Program-made: the position numbers and the translations under genes
Part shown: positions 15,746 to 24,409 of the stretch, piece by piece
Layout of the letters: each line of letters starts with the position of its first letter
Numbering within the stretch: position 1 is the stretch's first letter
Assembly: GCF_002162355.1 (NCBI RefSeq)
Contig: NZ_CP021434.1
Location: 2,456,501-2,520,500 of the forward strand
Direction of reading: 5' to 3'
Source: Tumebacillus avium
Lineage (GTDB): Bacteria; Bacillota; Bacilli; Tumebacillales; Tumebacillaceae
DNA: 64,000 nt
The notes under the pieces: model-generated
What the model was told of the DNA's origin: nothing
Seen by the model: the letters and a program-made list of their open reading frames with translations, nothing else
Databases searched by the model: none

Positions 15746-18700
15746 TCCGCGTCCGACCAAAGAGCAGTGGACGGCGATACGAGAAGTAGAAAAAGACCTG
15801 TCCGTCTCGGCCGGAGCCGGTGCGGGCAAAACGTGGGTGCTGACCGAGCGCTATACCGCAATGCTCGCCGGGCGGCCGATGGTGCTGCCGCCGCTGGAAC
15901 TGGAAGCGGAGGAGCTGCACCGCGAGCCGGGCACGCCTGCCCGACCCTATCAGATCGTCGCGATCACCTTTACCAAAGAAGCGGCGGCGGAGATGAAAGC
16001 ACGGATTCGTGAGCGTCTAAACCGCTGGAAACGCACCGCAGCACCTGACGAGCAGCGGTTGATCGGGCAGCTCAAAGAAGAAGTGGAGCGGGCGGCGATC
16101 ACGACCATCCACGGCTTCTGCTCCGACCTGCTGCGCCAGTATCCGATCGAGGCGGGCGTCGACCCGCAGTTTCGCGTGCTCGAAGAAAGCGAAGCGCGGA
16201 TGGCGCTCGACGATGTGTTACGCGAAGTGCTCGACGCCGGACTGGCAGCCGAAGACGGGGCGGTGATCCGCCTCGTGACCGAATACGGCTACGAGCAACT
16301 GGTCGAGCACCTGGGACGCTTTTACCAAAGCGTACGCGAGCAGACAGAAGACTTCCACGGGATGGCTCAGCACTCGCTTGCGAAGCTTAACGAGCTTTCC
16401 AACGGGCTGGAGATGGACGTACAGCTCCTCACCGCTTGTCTGGCACGCCTTTCCGCCATCGACCTGTCCCAAAAAGACACCTCAAAAGGCTCGGCAAAAC
16501 GCGGCGCAGAGCTGCAGGCCGCCTATCCCGCCATCGCGTCCACACTCGAAGCGTGGCAAGCGTCCGGGCTCCGCTATCAGGCGGAGGTCGCCGAACTGCT
16601 GAGCGGTCTCCTCAACGGCTGGGGCGTGCTGGTCAAAGAGCTGAAAGCGGACGTCAACGACCTAAAAGCGATCATCGGGCGCATCGTCGGCCAACTCGTG
16701 CCAGGTGGCATGCTCGACGTCGTGCAAGACGCAAGCGCCGTGCTGCAGCTCGTGCATCAATCCTTCACCGAGCGCAAGCGGCAAGAGCGCGGCGTCGACT
16801 TTACCGATTTGCAAAACCGGGCTGTGCAACTGCTGCAGCACCCGGTCGTTGGCAAAGCGATCGCTGGGCGACTGCGCTTCCTGATGGTCGACGAATTCCA
16901 AGATACCAACCCTGTACAAAAAGGGCTGCTCGACGCGTTGACAGCGAGCAACCCCGACCTAAAACTGTTTGTCGTCGGCGATGCCAAACAGTCGATCTAC
17001 CGTTTTCGCGGCGCAGATCTCGAAGTTTTTCTTGCCACGCAAGCCGAAGTGCTGACCCGCGACGGCGAACATGTGCCGTTGGCGCATAACTTCCGCACGC
17101 AGCAGCCCGTGATCGATTTTGTAAACCGCTTGTTCGAGCGCCTGATGCCCGTGCAGGCGGACGGCCCGCGTTATGCCACCCAATACGAGCCGATGGTGGC
17201 GACGCGCCCGCCCGCACACGACCGCCACATGGTCGAGATCCTGCACCTTTCCGCCGCCGAAGACGCGGCGAAAAGCAAGCTCAAAGAAGCGCAAGCCATC
17301 GCCCGCCGCATCCAAGAGATGGTCGGGCAAGAACTGCTCGTGCCGGGCGAGGAGGGACTTCGTCCCGTGCAGTACCGGGATGTGACCTTGCTCTTCTCGG
17401 CGATGACGCACCTCTCCTACTACGAGTACGCCCTGCAGGAGCAGGGGATCCCCTACTACATCATCGGTTCGCGGCACTTCTTCCGCCGTCAGGAAGTATG
17501 GGACCTCGTGCAGCTCCTGCAAGCGGTCGTCGATGAGCGCGATGTGATTGCGCTCATCGGAGCGCTCCGTTCGCCCTTGTTTGGCGTGTCCGACGAAGCG
17601 TTGTATTGGCTGGGCAAGCCCGGCTTGCAGCGGAGCCAATTTTCCCATTCCGAAAATTGGCCCCGGATCGCCGGCGATGACCAGGAGAAATTGCAGCGGG
17701 CAGAGCGCCTGCTGGCGGCTTGGCGTTCCGAAAAAGCGTTCCTGACAGCCGGAGAACTGCTCTCGCGGATCCTAGAGCAGACCGGTTACGAGCAGGCCTT
17801 GCTCCTGACCTTCGGCGGCAACCAAAAAGTCGGCAACGTGCGCAAACTGCTCGAGCTCGCGCACGAGCAAGCGCCCGAGCGGGCAGGGGTGTTGCCGTTC
17901 TTGCAGTACTTGCAACTGATGGTCGACGAAAGCGTCGACGAAGCGGACGCGCAGGTCGAGTCCGACCAAAGCGACGTCGTCAAAATCATGACCGTGCACA
18001 AATCCAAAGGTCTGGAGTTCCCGATCGTGATCCTGCCTGACATGGCGCGAGAATTCAACGTGCGCAGCGAAGGCAAGTTCCGTTACGACCCTGCCTACGG
18101 ACTCGTGCCGACCTTCACCGAGCACGAGTCGTGGAACGACATGGGATATGCGCCCAAGCTCCGCGAAATCGACCGCAGCAAAGCGGTCGAAGAAGAGCGC
18201 CGCAAACTGTACGTCGCGATGACCCGAGCCCGCGACTACCTGCTGCTCGTCGCCACAAGAGAAGCGCCGAAAAAAGCGATGACCCTCGACAACAGCCGCT
18301 GGTTCGACTGGCTCGTCGCGACCATCGCCGATGGCGATTTGTCAAAAATGGCCGGCACACTCCTCGCGGAGTGGCCGGAAGTAAAGTGGTCTTCCGAAAC
18401 AGCGGGCGACTCGCCCGAGCCGATGCTGCCAACACAGCCCAAAAAACACGACCCTACAGCAGTGCTCACCGAGATCACAGCCGCCTGGCGCGAGGTCGCT
18501 GCGGCGGGGGCAGGAGCGATGGAGCATCTGACCAACCAGATGCCGCCCTTGCACCATGCCTTCCCATTCACACAGCCCTTGCAGCCGGACAGCACCCAGG
18601 GGATCTTACTATCCGTGTCAGCCTTGCTAACCTATCTCGCGTGCCCAAGGCAGTACTACTACCGCTACGGCCTGCGCCTCCCGGAGTTAACAGACGAGGA

Positions 18701-19430
18701 GCCCCAGTCCCAACCGGAGCAAATCATGGCCCCCGACGAGCGTGATCGCACGCAGCTAGCCGCCACCGAGCGCGGCACGCTCGTGCATCGAGTCCTCGAG
18801 TGGCTCCAAGAGCCCGCCGAGGCGGATGATCTCATCCGCCGTGCGCTCGCCGAGCAAAGCATCGTCGGCCAAGAGGCCGAGCAGCATCTGCCTGCACTGC
18901 GTGCAGATGTAAACACCTATCTGCAAAGCCCTTTGTTCCGCGAAGTGCAAAGCGCGGCTGAAACAAAAAGCGAGCTCATGTTCCGCCTCACCCTCGGCCC
19001 CCACGAAATCACCGGGGTCCTAGACAAAGTGATCCGCAAGGCCGACGACACGGCCGTCGTCATCGACTACAAAACCAACCGCATCACCCAGCGCTCCATC
19101 CAAAAAACGACCGAGCACTACACGCCGCAACTCCAGCTCTACACGCTCGTCGCCAAGCACCTCCTCAACTGGAACGTAGCACGTTCCGTGCTCTATTTCA
19201 CGGCGCTGGGGACAGAGTCCCAAGTTCCGATCCAAGACACCGATCTCAAAAAGACAGAGGAGACGATCCGCCAAGCCCTCGATCACATCGCCACCCACGA
19301 CCGAGAAGCGGACTACACCCAAGCCACCAGCGACAGCCCCTGCCGCCACTGCGGCTACCTCCTCCTCTGCAAAGGTGTGCCGAGTCTCTCCGACGAAGCT
19401 CCTGCAACCGAGCAACTAACGCTCTTCTAA
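15738..19430 (+). CDS. addA: AddA: UvrD-type helicase/exonuclease subunit
   Basis: 1230 aa, typical AddA length. It is the motor and one nuclease of the AddAB recombination complex. Superfamily 1 motifs in order: Walker A SAGAGAGKTWVL (about residues 26-37), AITFTKEAAAEMK, TIHGFC, DEFQDTNPVQ, GDAKQSIYRFRGAD, HNFRTQQPVIDF, VKIMTVHKSKGLEFPIVILP and YVAMTRARDYLLL. The nuclease core has D1110 and K1112 in VIDYKTN. Unusually, it also has a Fe-S-type cysteine set: C969 (LACPRQYYYRYG) and C1202, C1205, C1211 (CRHCGYLLLC). In Bacillus that feature belongs to AddB only. It overlaps addB by 8 nt. Confidence 0.95.
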   Translation: MSDPRPTKEQWTAIREVEKDLSVSAGAGAGKTWVLTERYTAMLAGRPMVLPPLELEAEELHREPGTPARPYQIVAITFTKEAAAEMKARIRERLNRWKRTAAPDEQRLIGQLKEEVERAAITTIHGFCSDLLRQYPIEAGVDPQFRVLEESEARMALDDVLREVLDAGLAAEDGAVIRLVTEYGYEQLVEHLGRFYQSVREQTEDFHGMAQHSLAKLNELSNGLEMDVQLLTACLARLSAIDLSQKDTSKGSAKRGAELQAAYPAIASTLEAWQASGLRYQAEVAELLSGLLNGWGVLVKELKADVNDLKAIIGRIVGQLVPGGMLDVVQDASAVLQLVHQSFTERKRQERGVDFTDLQNRAVQLLQHPVVGKAIAGRLRFLMVDEFQDTNPVQKGLLDALTASNPDLKLFVVGDAKQSIYRFRGADLEVFLATQAEVLTRDGEHVPLAHNFRTQQPVIDFVNRLFERLMPVQADGPRYATQYEPMVATRPPAHDRHMVEILHLSAAEDAAKSKLKEAQAIARRIQEMVGQELLVPGEEGLRPVQYRDVTLLFSAMTHLSYYEYALQEQGIPYYIIGSRHFFRRQEVWDLVQLLQAVVDERDVIALIGALRSPLFGVSDEALYWLGKPGLQRSQFSHSENWPRIAGDDQEKLQRAERLLAAWRSEKAFLTAGELLSRILEQTGYEQALLLTFGGNQKVGNVRKLLELAHEQAPERAGVLPFLQYLQLMVDESVDEADAQVESDQSDVVKIMTVHKSKGLEFPIVILPDMAREFNVRSEGKFRYDPAYGLVPTFTEHESWNDMGYAPKLREIDRSKAVEEERRKLYVAMTRARDYLLLVATREAPKKAMTLDNSRWFDWLVATIADGDLSKMAGTLLAEWPEVKWSSETAGDSPEPMLPTQPKKHDPTAVLTEITAAWREVAAAGAGAMEHLTNQMPPLHHAFPFTQPLQPDSTQGILLSVSALLTYLACPRQYYYRYGLRLPELTDEEPQSQPEQIMAPDERDRTQLAATERGTLVHRVLEWLQEPAEADDLIRRALAEQSIVGQEAEQHLPALRADVNTYLQSPLFREVQSAAETKSELMFRLTLGPHEITGVLDKVIRKADDTAVVIDYKTNRITQRSIQKTTEHYTPQLQLYTLVAKHLLNWNVARSVLYFTALGTESQVPIQDTDLKKTEETIRQALDHIATHDREADYTQATSDSPCRHCGYLLLCKGVPSLSDEAPATEQLTLF

Positions 19431-19640
19431 TCTTTTTGCCTTTGCCCTTGCCTTTGTATTTGCCTTCTAACTCCCTTAGGCGGCCTGACTTCCTCGGGGG
19501 AGGGCGGGATATGCGGAAGTGGTGATCTTTGAATCTTTACCCTTCCGCTAAAAAGGTTTTACTCAATAAAAGGGTGAAGATGAAACGTGAACCCGGAGCA
19601 TGTCCCGCCCGGACCCGACCACCCAACCAACACAGACCAC

Positions 19641-19667
19641 AAAAAAAGCCCCTCCACCGGAGGGGCC
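19641..19667 (-). terminator. Rho-independent terminator of the aminopeptidase gene
   Basis: On the minus strand GCCCCTCC-loop-GGAGGGGC is followed by CTTTTTTTG. The roughly 200 bases between the addA stop and here show only a TTTGCC-rich stretch and no gene. Confidence 0.88.
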
Positions 19668-19672
19668 CTTCC

Positions 19673-20785
19673 TTAAACCAAATTCTCCGGATTAAGCGCC
19701 TCCAACTCCGGCACCACAAACCGTCCATCCTTCCGAATCAAAACACCGTCAAACCAAATCTCCCCACCGCCATACTCCGGACGTTGAATATTCACAATAT
19801 CCCAATGAATCACCGACTTATTCCCATTAAACGCATTGTCATAACACTGCCCCGGCGTAAAATGGAACGACCCGTCGATCTTCTCATCAAACAAAGTATC
19901 CAGCATCGGATGCTTAATAAACGGGTTAAACGCAATCGAAAACTCCCCAATATACCGCGCACCCTCATCCGAATCCAAAATCTTGTTAATGCGCTCATTA
20001 TCATTCGAAGTCGCCTCAACAATCTTCCCATCCTCAAACACAAACCGTACATTCTCAAACGTAAAGCCCTGATAATTCGTCGCCGCATTAAACGAAATCA
20101 CGCCATTCACCGAATCGCGCACCGGAGCCGAATACACCTCGCCATCCGGAATGTTCACATGCCCGTCGCACTTCACCGACGGAATGCCGGCCATCGAGAA
20201 CGACAAATCCGTCCCCGGCCCGACCAGCCGCACCTTATCCGTCCGATCCATCAGTTCCTTCAGCGCATCCATCGCCTTTGACATCTTGGCGTAGTCCAGC
20301 GTGCAAACATTAAAATAAAACTCCTCAAACGCTTCCGTACTCATATTCGCCGACTGAGCAAACGCATCGGTCGGATAACGCAGCGTCACCCACCGGCAGC
20401 CCATAATCTTCGGCCCGGTCTGGCTGCGATAGACCTTATTGTACAAGTCCATCTTCTCAGCAGGCACATCCGACAACTGCGAAATATTATTCCCGCCGCG
20501 AATCCCAATCCAGCAGTCCATCTTATCCAAATGAGCCGCTTCACTCTCGCCCCACACGCGCAGCTGTTCTTCGGTCGCGTTCATCAGCAACTGACGCTGC
20601 ACCTCATTATGGCGTACCGTCACAAACGGATTGCCTCCAGCCTTATGTACCGCCTTTACAACTTCCTTCACCAAAGCCATATCAATTTCCGTCACATCAA
20701 TATGCACATTCTCACCAGGTTGCACATTCGTCGAAAAATTCACCAGCGTCTCAGCCAACTTCGTCATTCTCGGATCGAGCATCAT
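19673..20785 (-). CDS. Aminopeptidase, peptidase family M29
   Basis: 370 aa. Family M29 (AmpS, aminopeptidase T) enzymes use two metal ions to remove N-terminal residues from peptides in the cytoplasm. Matching segments are NIPDGEVYSAPVRDSVNG, GARYIGEFSIAFNPFI, DEKIDGSFHFTPGQCY and SVIHWDIV, which carry the Glu, His and Asp metal ligands of the family. The start has two ATG codons in a row (20785 and 20782) behind a modest AGGCGGA SD. The gene is monocistronic with a strong terminator. Its A+T content is visibly higher than that of its neighbours. Confidence 0.93.
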   Translation of the reverse strand: MMLDPRMTKLAETLVNFSTNVQPGENVHIDVTEIDMALVKEVVKAVHKAGGNPFVTVRHNEVQRQLLMNATEEQLRVWGESEAAHLDKMDCWIGIRGGNNISQLSDVPAEKMDLYNKVYRSQTGPKIMGCRWVTLRYPTDAFAQSANMSTEAFEEFYFNVCTLDYAKMSKAMDALKELMDRTDKVRLVGPGTDLSFSMAGIPSVKCDGHVNIPDGEVYSAPVRDSVNGVISFNAATNYQGFTFENVRFVFEDGKIVEATSNDNERINKILDSDEGARYIGEFSIAFNPFIKHPMLDTLFDEKIDGSFHFTPGQCYDNAFNGNKSVIHWDIVNIQRPEYGGGEIWFDGVLIRKDGRFVVPELEALNPENLV

Positions 20786-20948
20786 TCCGCCTACTTTCTC
20801 TGCACAGTTTTGTTATAGATATCACTTCAAGGCCAGCCAGCGAAATCCTTCACCGAATTCCATCATTAAAATCCCGCATCGAAAATGCTTTCCAAATGTG
20901 CTATCATCTCTTGTAGAAAAGCTAGTCCCGAAGGAGGCACCACAACCT

Positions 20949-21245
20949 ATGAACTACCCGGAATACTTGACCGCCATTCAGTCCATTCTGATCGAATACA
21001 TGCCCAACGAAACTGTCCTCACCGCCGAATACGCCGACCTGATGGGCGCGCGCCTGCTGGAGACAGACATCCAGAACCCCAACAACTCCAAAAAAGGCTA
21101 CCACCAGACCGTCGCCGTCTTCAAAGACCGCGGCGTGTGGACTCCGGTGACCCTGCACTGGCAGACCAACGAAGCAGGCCGCATCCAGTATGCCCGCGTA
21201 CATACGCCATCCTTCATCAAAGAATATGGCCAAGAGCGCTTCTAG
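20949..21245 (+). CDS. Conserved-looking hypothetical protein
   Basis: 98 aa, not recognised. ATG 20949 has an excellent SD (AAGGAGGC), which supports a real gene. The protein is soluble, with a helical first half (YPEYLTAIQSILIEYMPNE) and a strand-rich second half (WTPVTLHWQTNEAGRIQYAR). No cysteines or obvious catalytic motif. It precedes the alarmone synthetase gene by 90 nt and may share its transcript. Confidence 0.7.
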   Translation: MNYPEYLTAIQSILIEYMPNETVLTAEYADLMGARLLETDIQNPNNSKKGYHQTVAVFKDRGVWTPVTLHWQTNEAGRIQYARVHTPSFIKEYGQERF

Positions 21246-21335
21246 TCGAATCTTGTCTATCATTTCTCTGCATGAAACGAGGTTGGTTCCACATAACTTA
21301 GCTTTGTAATGTCGCAAGTGAAGGGGGCGTCCCGA

Positions 21336-22130
21336 GTGTACGGACGTGATTGGGAGACGTTCTTGATACCTTATGAACAGGCAGTCGAAGAACTCAAAGT
21401 CAAACTGCGCTCCTTGCGCTCCGAGCTGAAGCGCAAAGAAGAGTATACACCGATCGAATTTGTGACCGGACGCGTCAAAAAAGTGTCCAGCATCATCGAG
21501 AAGGCGAAGTTTCTCAACATCCCGCTCGAAGAGGTCGAAAAAGTCCCTGACATCGCCGGCCTGCGCATCATGTGCCAGTTCGTCGAAGATATGCACCGCG
21601 TCGCGGAGCACCTGCGCAACCGCAAAGACATGGTCGTAGTCGAAGAGCGCGACTACGTGACCAACCGCAAGCCAAGCGGATACCGTTCCTACCACTTCAT
21701 CGTCAGCTACCCGGTGCAGACCGCAGACGGAGAGCTCGAACTGCTCGCCGAGATCCAGATCCGCACCTTGGCGATGAACTTCTGGGCGACGATCGAGCAT
21801 TCCCTGAACTACAAATACCGCGGCAACATCCCGGAAAAAGTCCGCCAGCGCCTCGTCGCCGCAGCCGAGGCGTCCTTTCATCTCGACAACGAGATGTCGG
21901 GGATCCGCGAAGAGATCCTCGAAGCGCAGATCCTGTTCGAAACCAAATCAAACACCGTAGAAGACATCCTGCGCAACCTCGAAAAGCTGATCGTCTCCGG
22001 CCATGTCGAGATGGCAGCCGAGTTCCACCAGCGCTTCCACGACACACAAAGCGAAGACATCGGCAAACTGCAGCGGCTCGCCGAAGAGATCAAAGACAAA
22101 CTCAACCAACTGCACGACGGAACATCCTGA
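21336..22130 (+). CDS. Small alarmone synthetase (GTP pyrophosphokinase family, RelQ/YjbM-like)
   Basis: 264 aa from GTG 21336, which has the SD GAAGGGGG; the in-frame ATG at 21309 has none. The RelA/SpoT synthetase domain shows KVPDIAGLRIMCQFVEDM, RKPSGYRSYHFIV (GTP-site segment) and ELLAEIQIRTLAMNFWATIEH, the core that moves pyrophosphate from ATP to GDP/GTP to give (p)ppGpp. No hydrolase, TGS or ACT domain is present. It is longer than YjbM or YwaC (about 210 aa) because of an N-terminal lead and a helical C-terminal tail. Such enzymes respond to stress and form tetramers. Confidence 0.9.
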   Translation: MYGRDWETFLIPYEQAVEELKVKLRSLRSELKRKEEYTPIEFVTGRVKKVSSIIEKAKFLNIPLEEVEKVPDIAGLRIMCQFVEDMHRVAEHLRNRKDMVVVEERDYVTNRKPSGYRSYHFIVSYPVQTADGELELLAEIQIRTLAMNFWATIEHSLNYKYRGNIPEKVRQRLVAAAEASFHLDNEMSGIREEILEAQILFETKSNTVEDILRNLEKLIVSGHVEMAAEFHQRFHDTQSEDIGKLQRLAEEIKDKLNQLHDGTS

Positions 22131-22161
22131 AAAAAGGGCATGCCTGGCATGTCCTTTTTTC
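22131..22161 (+). terminator. Rho-independent terminator
   Basis: AAGGGCATGCC pairs with GGCATGTCCTT with one G-U, then T-run. Confidence 0.85.
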
Positions 22162-22249
22162 ATTTTCCAAGAAACTCAGCAGGGCTTCTACGCGTCTTGA
22201 TACATGAATACACATTTTGAGAATCGGAAAAAACAGAGGTGTCGCAGAG

Positions 22250-22411
22250 ATGAGAGGTCCCGGAGTGAAAGTGTTCCTCATCGCCATGCTGCTCGGATTC
22301 GCCACAGGAGATTTCGTCATGGCCGAGGAACCCCAGTCACAGCAAACGAACGGTACAAATCTGACGGTGCAAACGGAAGCAGGGCAGGCAGCAGCAACCG
22401 AAGCGGAGTAA
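22250..22411 (+). CDS. Small secreted peptide, unknown
   Basis: 53 aa; ATG 22250 has an SD-like AGAGGTG 8 nt before it. The N-terminus is a signal peptide (KVFLIAMLLGFATGDFVMAEE), with cleavage likely after MA. That leaves a Gln/Thr/Ala/Glu-rich mature peptide of about 29 residues. No family recognised. It lies between two terminators, so it forms its own unit. It could be a short spore or surface peptide; this is not testable from sequence alone. Confidence 0.55.
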   Translation: MRGPGVKVFLIAMLLGFATGDFVMAEEPQSQQTNGTNLTVQTEAGQAAATEAE

Positions 22412-22435
22412 AAAACAGAGGAGTGGGAGACGCAG

Positions 22436-22465
22436 AAAACCCGGCGTGCGGCGCGCCGGGTTTTC
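22436..22465. terminator. Terminator between convergent genes
   Basis: AAAACCCGGCG-TGCGG-CGCGCCGGGTTTT; symmetric A- and T-runs suit both directions. Confidence 0.88.
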
Positions 22466-22478
22466 TTGTATGTCTTAC

Positions 22479-22988
22479 TTAAAATCCCCATGATGCAAAA
22501 GTGTACTCATACTCACCGCGTTCCACACAAAGACCAAACCTCAATTGAGGCTGCACGATCAGGATGTCAAATCGTCCTTGGGTAAAGCCTGTTAAAGGCA
22601 GCAAAAGGGAGAAATTTTCTTGAAGTGCCCGGAACTCCAACTTTACAGCTTCAATCTCTCCCTCCTCGTACAGAAACAGAATCACTTCTGTATCGGGTGG
22701 AAGGACTACTTCTGCCAAGGTGTCCGACAACCGTTGTATGAAAGATTCTATACTCGGCTCTGATTTTGCCAAGTTGTCAGCACGATCGATTTTCTGAAAA
22801 GCAGCATGAAGCAAGCGCTGCGTTTCTTCCACCGTGAGAAACGATTCCGGTGTAAGGCCGATACGCGGGGACAACCCTTTGAGCAGGTTCTGTTGTTTCT
22901 GTTTTCGTTTCAATTCTGTTATCTTCTTTTGCCGTTCTTCCAGGTTCAAGGCAAAGTCCTCCATTTCAATATTATATTTTTTGTCCAT
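22479..22988 (-). CDS. Hypothetical protein, AT-rich
   Basis: 169 aa from ATG 22988; no start has a good SD. Alternatives are GTG 23009 and a TTG in LNLEERQKK that follows a GGAGG sequence. The first third is a charged helix (LEERQKKITELKRKQKQQ). The C-terminal part alternates strands (EVILFLYEEGEIEAVKLEF, RFDILIVQPQLRFGL) and ends EYEYTFASWGF. Family not recognised; some bacterial immunity proteins look similar in this general way, but that is only an impression. The DNA is clearly more AT-rich than the surroundings, as is the divergent neighbour, which hints at recent transfer. Confidence 0.6.
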   Translation of the reverse strand: MDKKYNIEMEDFALNLEERQKKITELKRKQKQQNLLKGLSPRIGLTPESFLTVEETQRLLHAAFQKIDRADNLAKSEPSIESFIQRLSDTLAEVVLPPDTEVILFLYEEGEIEAVKLEFRALQENFSLLLPLTGFTQGRFDILIVQPQLRFGLCVERGEYEYTFASWGF

Positions 22989-23025
22989 GAGCATCACATT
23001 CGTATACACAGGAGTGACCTAGTGT

Positions 23026-23493
23026 ATGTCCAAAGCATTATCAGAGATATTTATCGAGACGCAAGGCAAACCATTCGAGCATGAAGGCAAATTGGTTTCC
23101 ATGGGGTTTACAGCATCGGTCTCAAAGGGGCAACAAGTAACACTTGAGTTGATCAGCGCCAATTCGGAGCTTGAACAAGGAATCGAGGTCTCAGTTGATT
23201 CAAGAAAAGGGGAAGTGGAATTTTCAGAAGGAAAAGTGAAGCGGCCTATTTTCTGGACAAATTTTGCTCCTGATCAAATACCTTTTGTTTGTTACCCCAA
23301 AAAACAAGACGGGATCTTACGGATCTGGAATGTGTGGTGTTATCCCGGCGAAAAAGAGCCAAACGCTTGGATCAACAACGCAGGAATTGTCATCGAACCA
23401 ATCAGTGACAGCGAGTCGATCTTGCATTGCAGCAATGGCTATGGTGATGTGGATTTCTCGAATCTGGTTTTCAGAGTCACCATTCAATCATAA
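23026..23493 (+). CDS. Hypothetical beta-rich protein, AT-rich
   Basis: 155 aa; ATG 23026 has the SD AGGAGTGA. Mostly strands with aromatic clusters. The C-terminal part WINNAGIVIE...LHCSNGYGDVDFSNLVFRVTI resembles a motif I associate with hypothetical proteins of the form NAGM...RCNDG...DFDDLVF. No function known. It is divergent from the gene at 22988 with only 37 nt between the starts, so their promoters must overlap coding sequence. Low GC content relative to both flanks. Own terminator. Confidence 0.65.
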   Translation: MSKALSEIFIETQGKPFEHEGKLVSMGFTASVSKGQQVTLELISANSELEQGIEVSVDSRKGEVEFSEGKVKRPIFWTNFAPDQIPFVCYPKKQDGILRIWNVWCYPGEKEPNAWINNAGIVIEPISDSESILHCSNGYGDVDFSNLVFRVTIQS

Positions 23494-23502
23494 TCTTCTT
23501 TC

Positions 23503-23533
23503 CCCCTCAGAGACTTGTTCTCTGAGGGTTTTT
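23503..23533 (+). terminator. Rho-independent terminator
   Basis: CCCTCAGAGA-CTTGT-TCTCTGAGGG-TTTTT. Confidence 0.92.
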
Positions 23534-23541
23534 CATTTTCA

Positions 23542-23563
23542 GTACCACCTGCAGGCGTGGTAC
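23542..23563. promoter_or_regulatory. Inverted repeat upstream of the suf operon
   Basis: GTACCAC (23542-23548) and GTGGTAC (23557-23563) flank CCTGCAGG-like DNA, 64 nt before sufC. It could be an operator for iron-sulfur or iron control; no known box is matched. Confidence 0.35.
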
Positions 23564-23626
23564 ATATGCTGATCCTATAGAAAGTTGACTTCTGTAGTCA
23601 GGATTCGCCTGAAGGAGGGATGAACG

Positions 23627-24409
23627 ATGACGCAAGCAGAGTTGAAACTGCATCAATTGCAAGTCAGCGCAGGCGGCACGCCGATTCTTAACGGGGTGTC
23701 CCTCGACATCAAAGGCGGGGAAGTGCACGCCATCATGGGCCCGAACGGGACGGGGAAAAGCACCTTGTCACTGGCCTTGATGGGCCACCCGCGCTATGAA
23801 GTGACCGGCGGAAGCGCCACGCTGGACGGGCAGGACTTGCTGGCGATGAAGGTCGATGAGCGGGCGCGGGCCGGGCTGTTCCTGGCCATGCAATACCCAA
23901 GCGAGATCGCCGGCGTGTCCAACGCCAACTTCCTGCGCACCGCCGTCAACGCCCGGCAGCCGGACGGAAAAGAGATCGGCGTGCTGCCGTTTCGCAAACA
24001 GCTCGAAGCAGAGATGGCGTCACTTGGCATCGAAAGCAAATTTGCCGACCGCTACCTCAACGAAGGGTTCTCCGGCGGCGAGAAAAAACGCAACGAAATC
24101 CTCCAACTGGCCATGCTCAAGCCCCGCATCGCCATCCTTGACGAGATCGATTCCGGGCTCGACATCGACGCGCTGAAAGTGGTCGCCCAAGCGGTCAACA
24201 GCCTGCGCTCGCCGCAGATGGGCGTGCTGATCATCACCCATTACCAGCGCCTGCTCGAATACATCGCGCCCGACCATGTCCACGTCCTGATCGGCGGCCG
24301 CATCGTCAAAAGCGGCGGCAAAGAGCTGGCACAGGAACTGGAAGCAAAAGGCTACGACTGGCTGAAACCACAAGATCCCGCCGATCCCCAAGGGGGCGGG
24401 GCCCCATGA
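23627..24409 (+). CDS. sufC: Fe-S cluster assembly ATPase SufC
   Basis: 260 aa. Walker A GPNGTGKST, signature FSGGEKKRNEIL, Walker B AILDEIDSGLDIDALK and switch ITHYQRLL are all present. SufC is the soluble ABC ATPase that powers the SufBCD scaffold. ATG 23627 has the SD GGAGGG. It is the first gene of sufC-sufD-sufS-sufU-sufB, the order found in Bacillus; the next gene overlaps by ATGA. Confidence 0.96.
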   Translation: MTQAELKLHQLQVSAGGTPILNGVSLDIKGGEVHAIMGPNGTGKSTLSLALMGHPRYEVTGGSATLDGQDLLAMKVDERARAGLFLAMQYPSEIAGVSNANFLRTAVNARQPDGKEIGVLPFRKQLEAEMASLGIESKFADRYLNEGFSGGEKKRNEILQLAMLKPRIAILDEIDSGLDIDALKVVAQAVNSLRSPQMGVLIITHYQRLLEYIAPDHVHVLIGGRIVKSGGKELAQELEAKGYDWLKPQDPADPQGGGAP

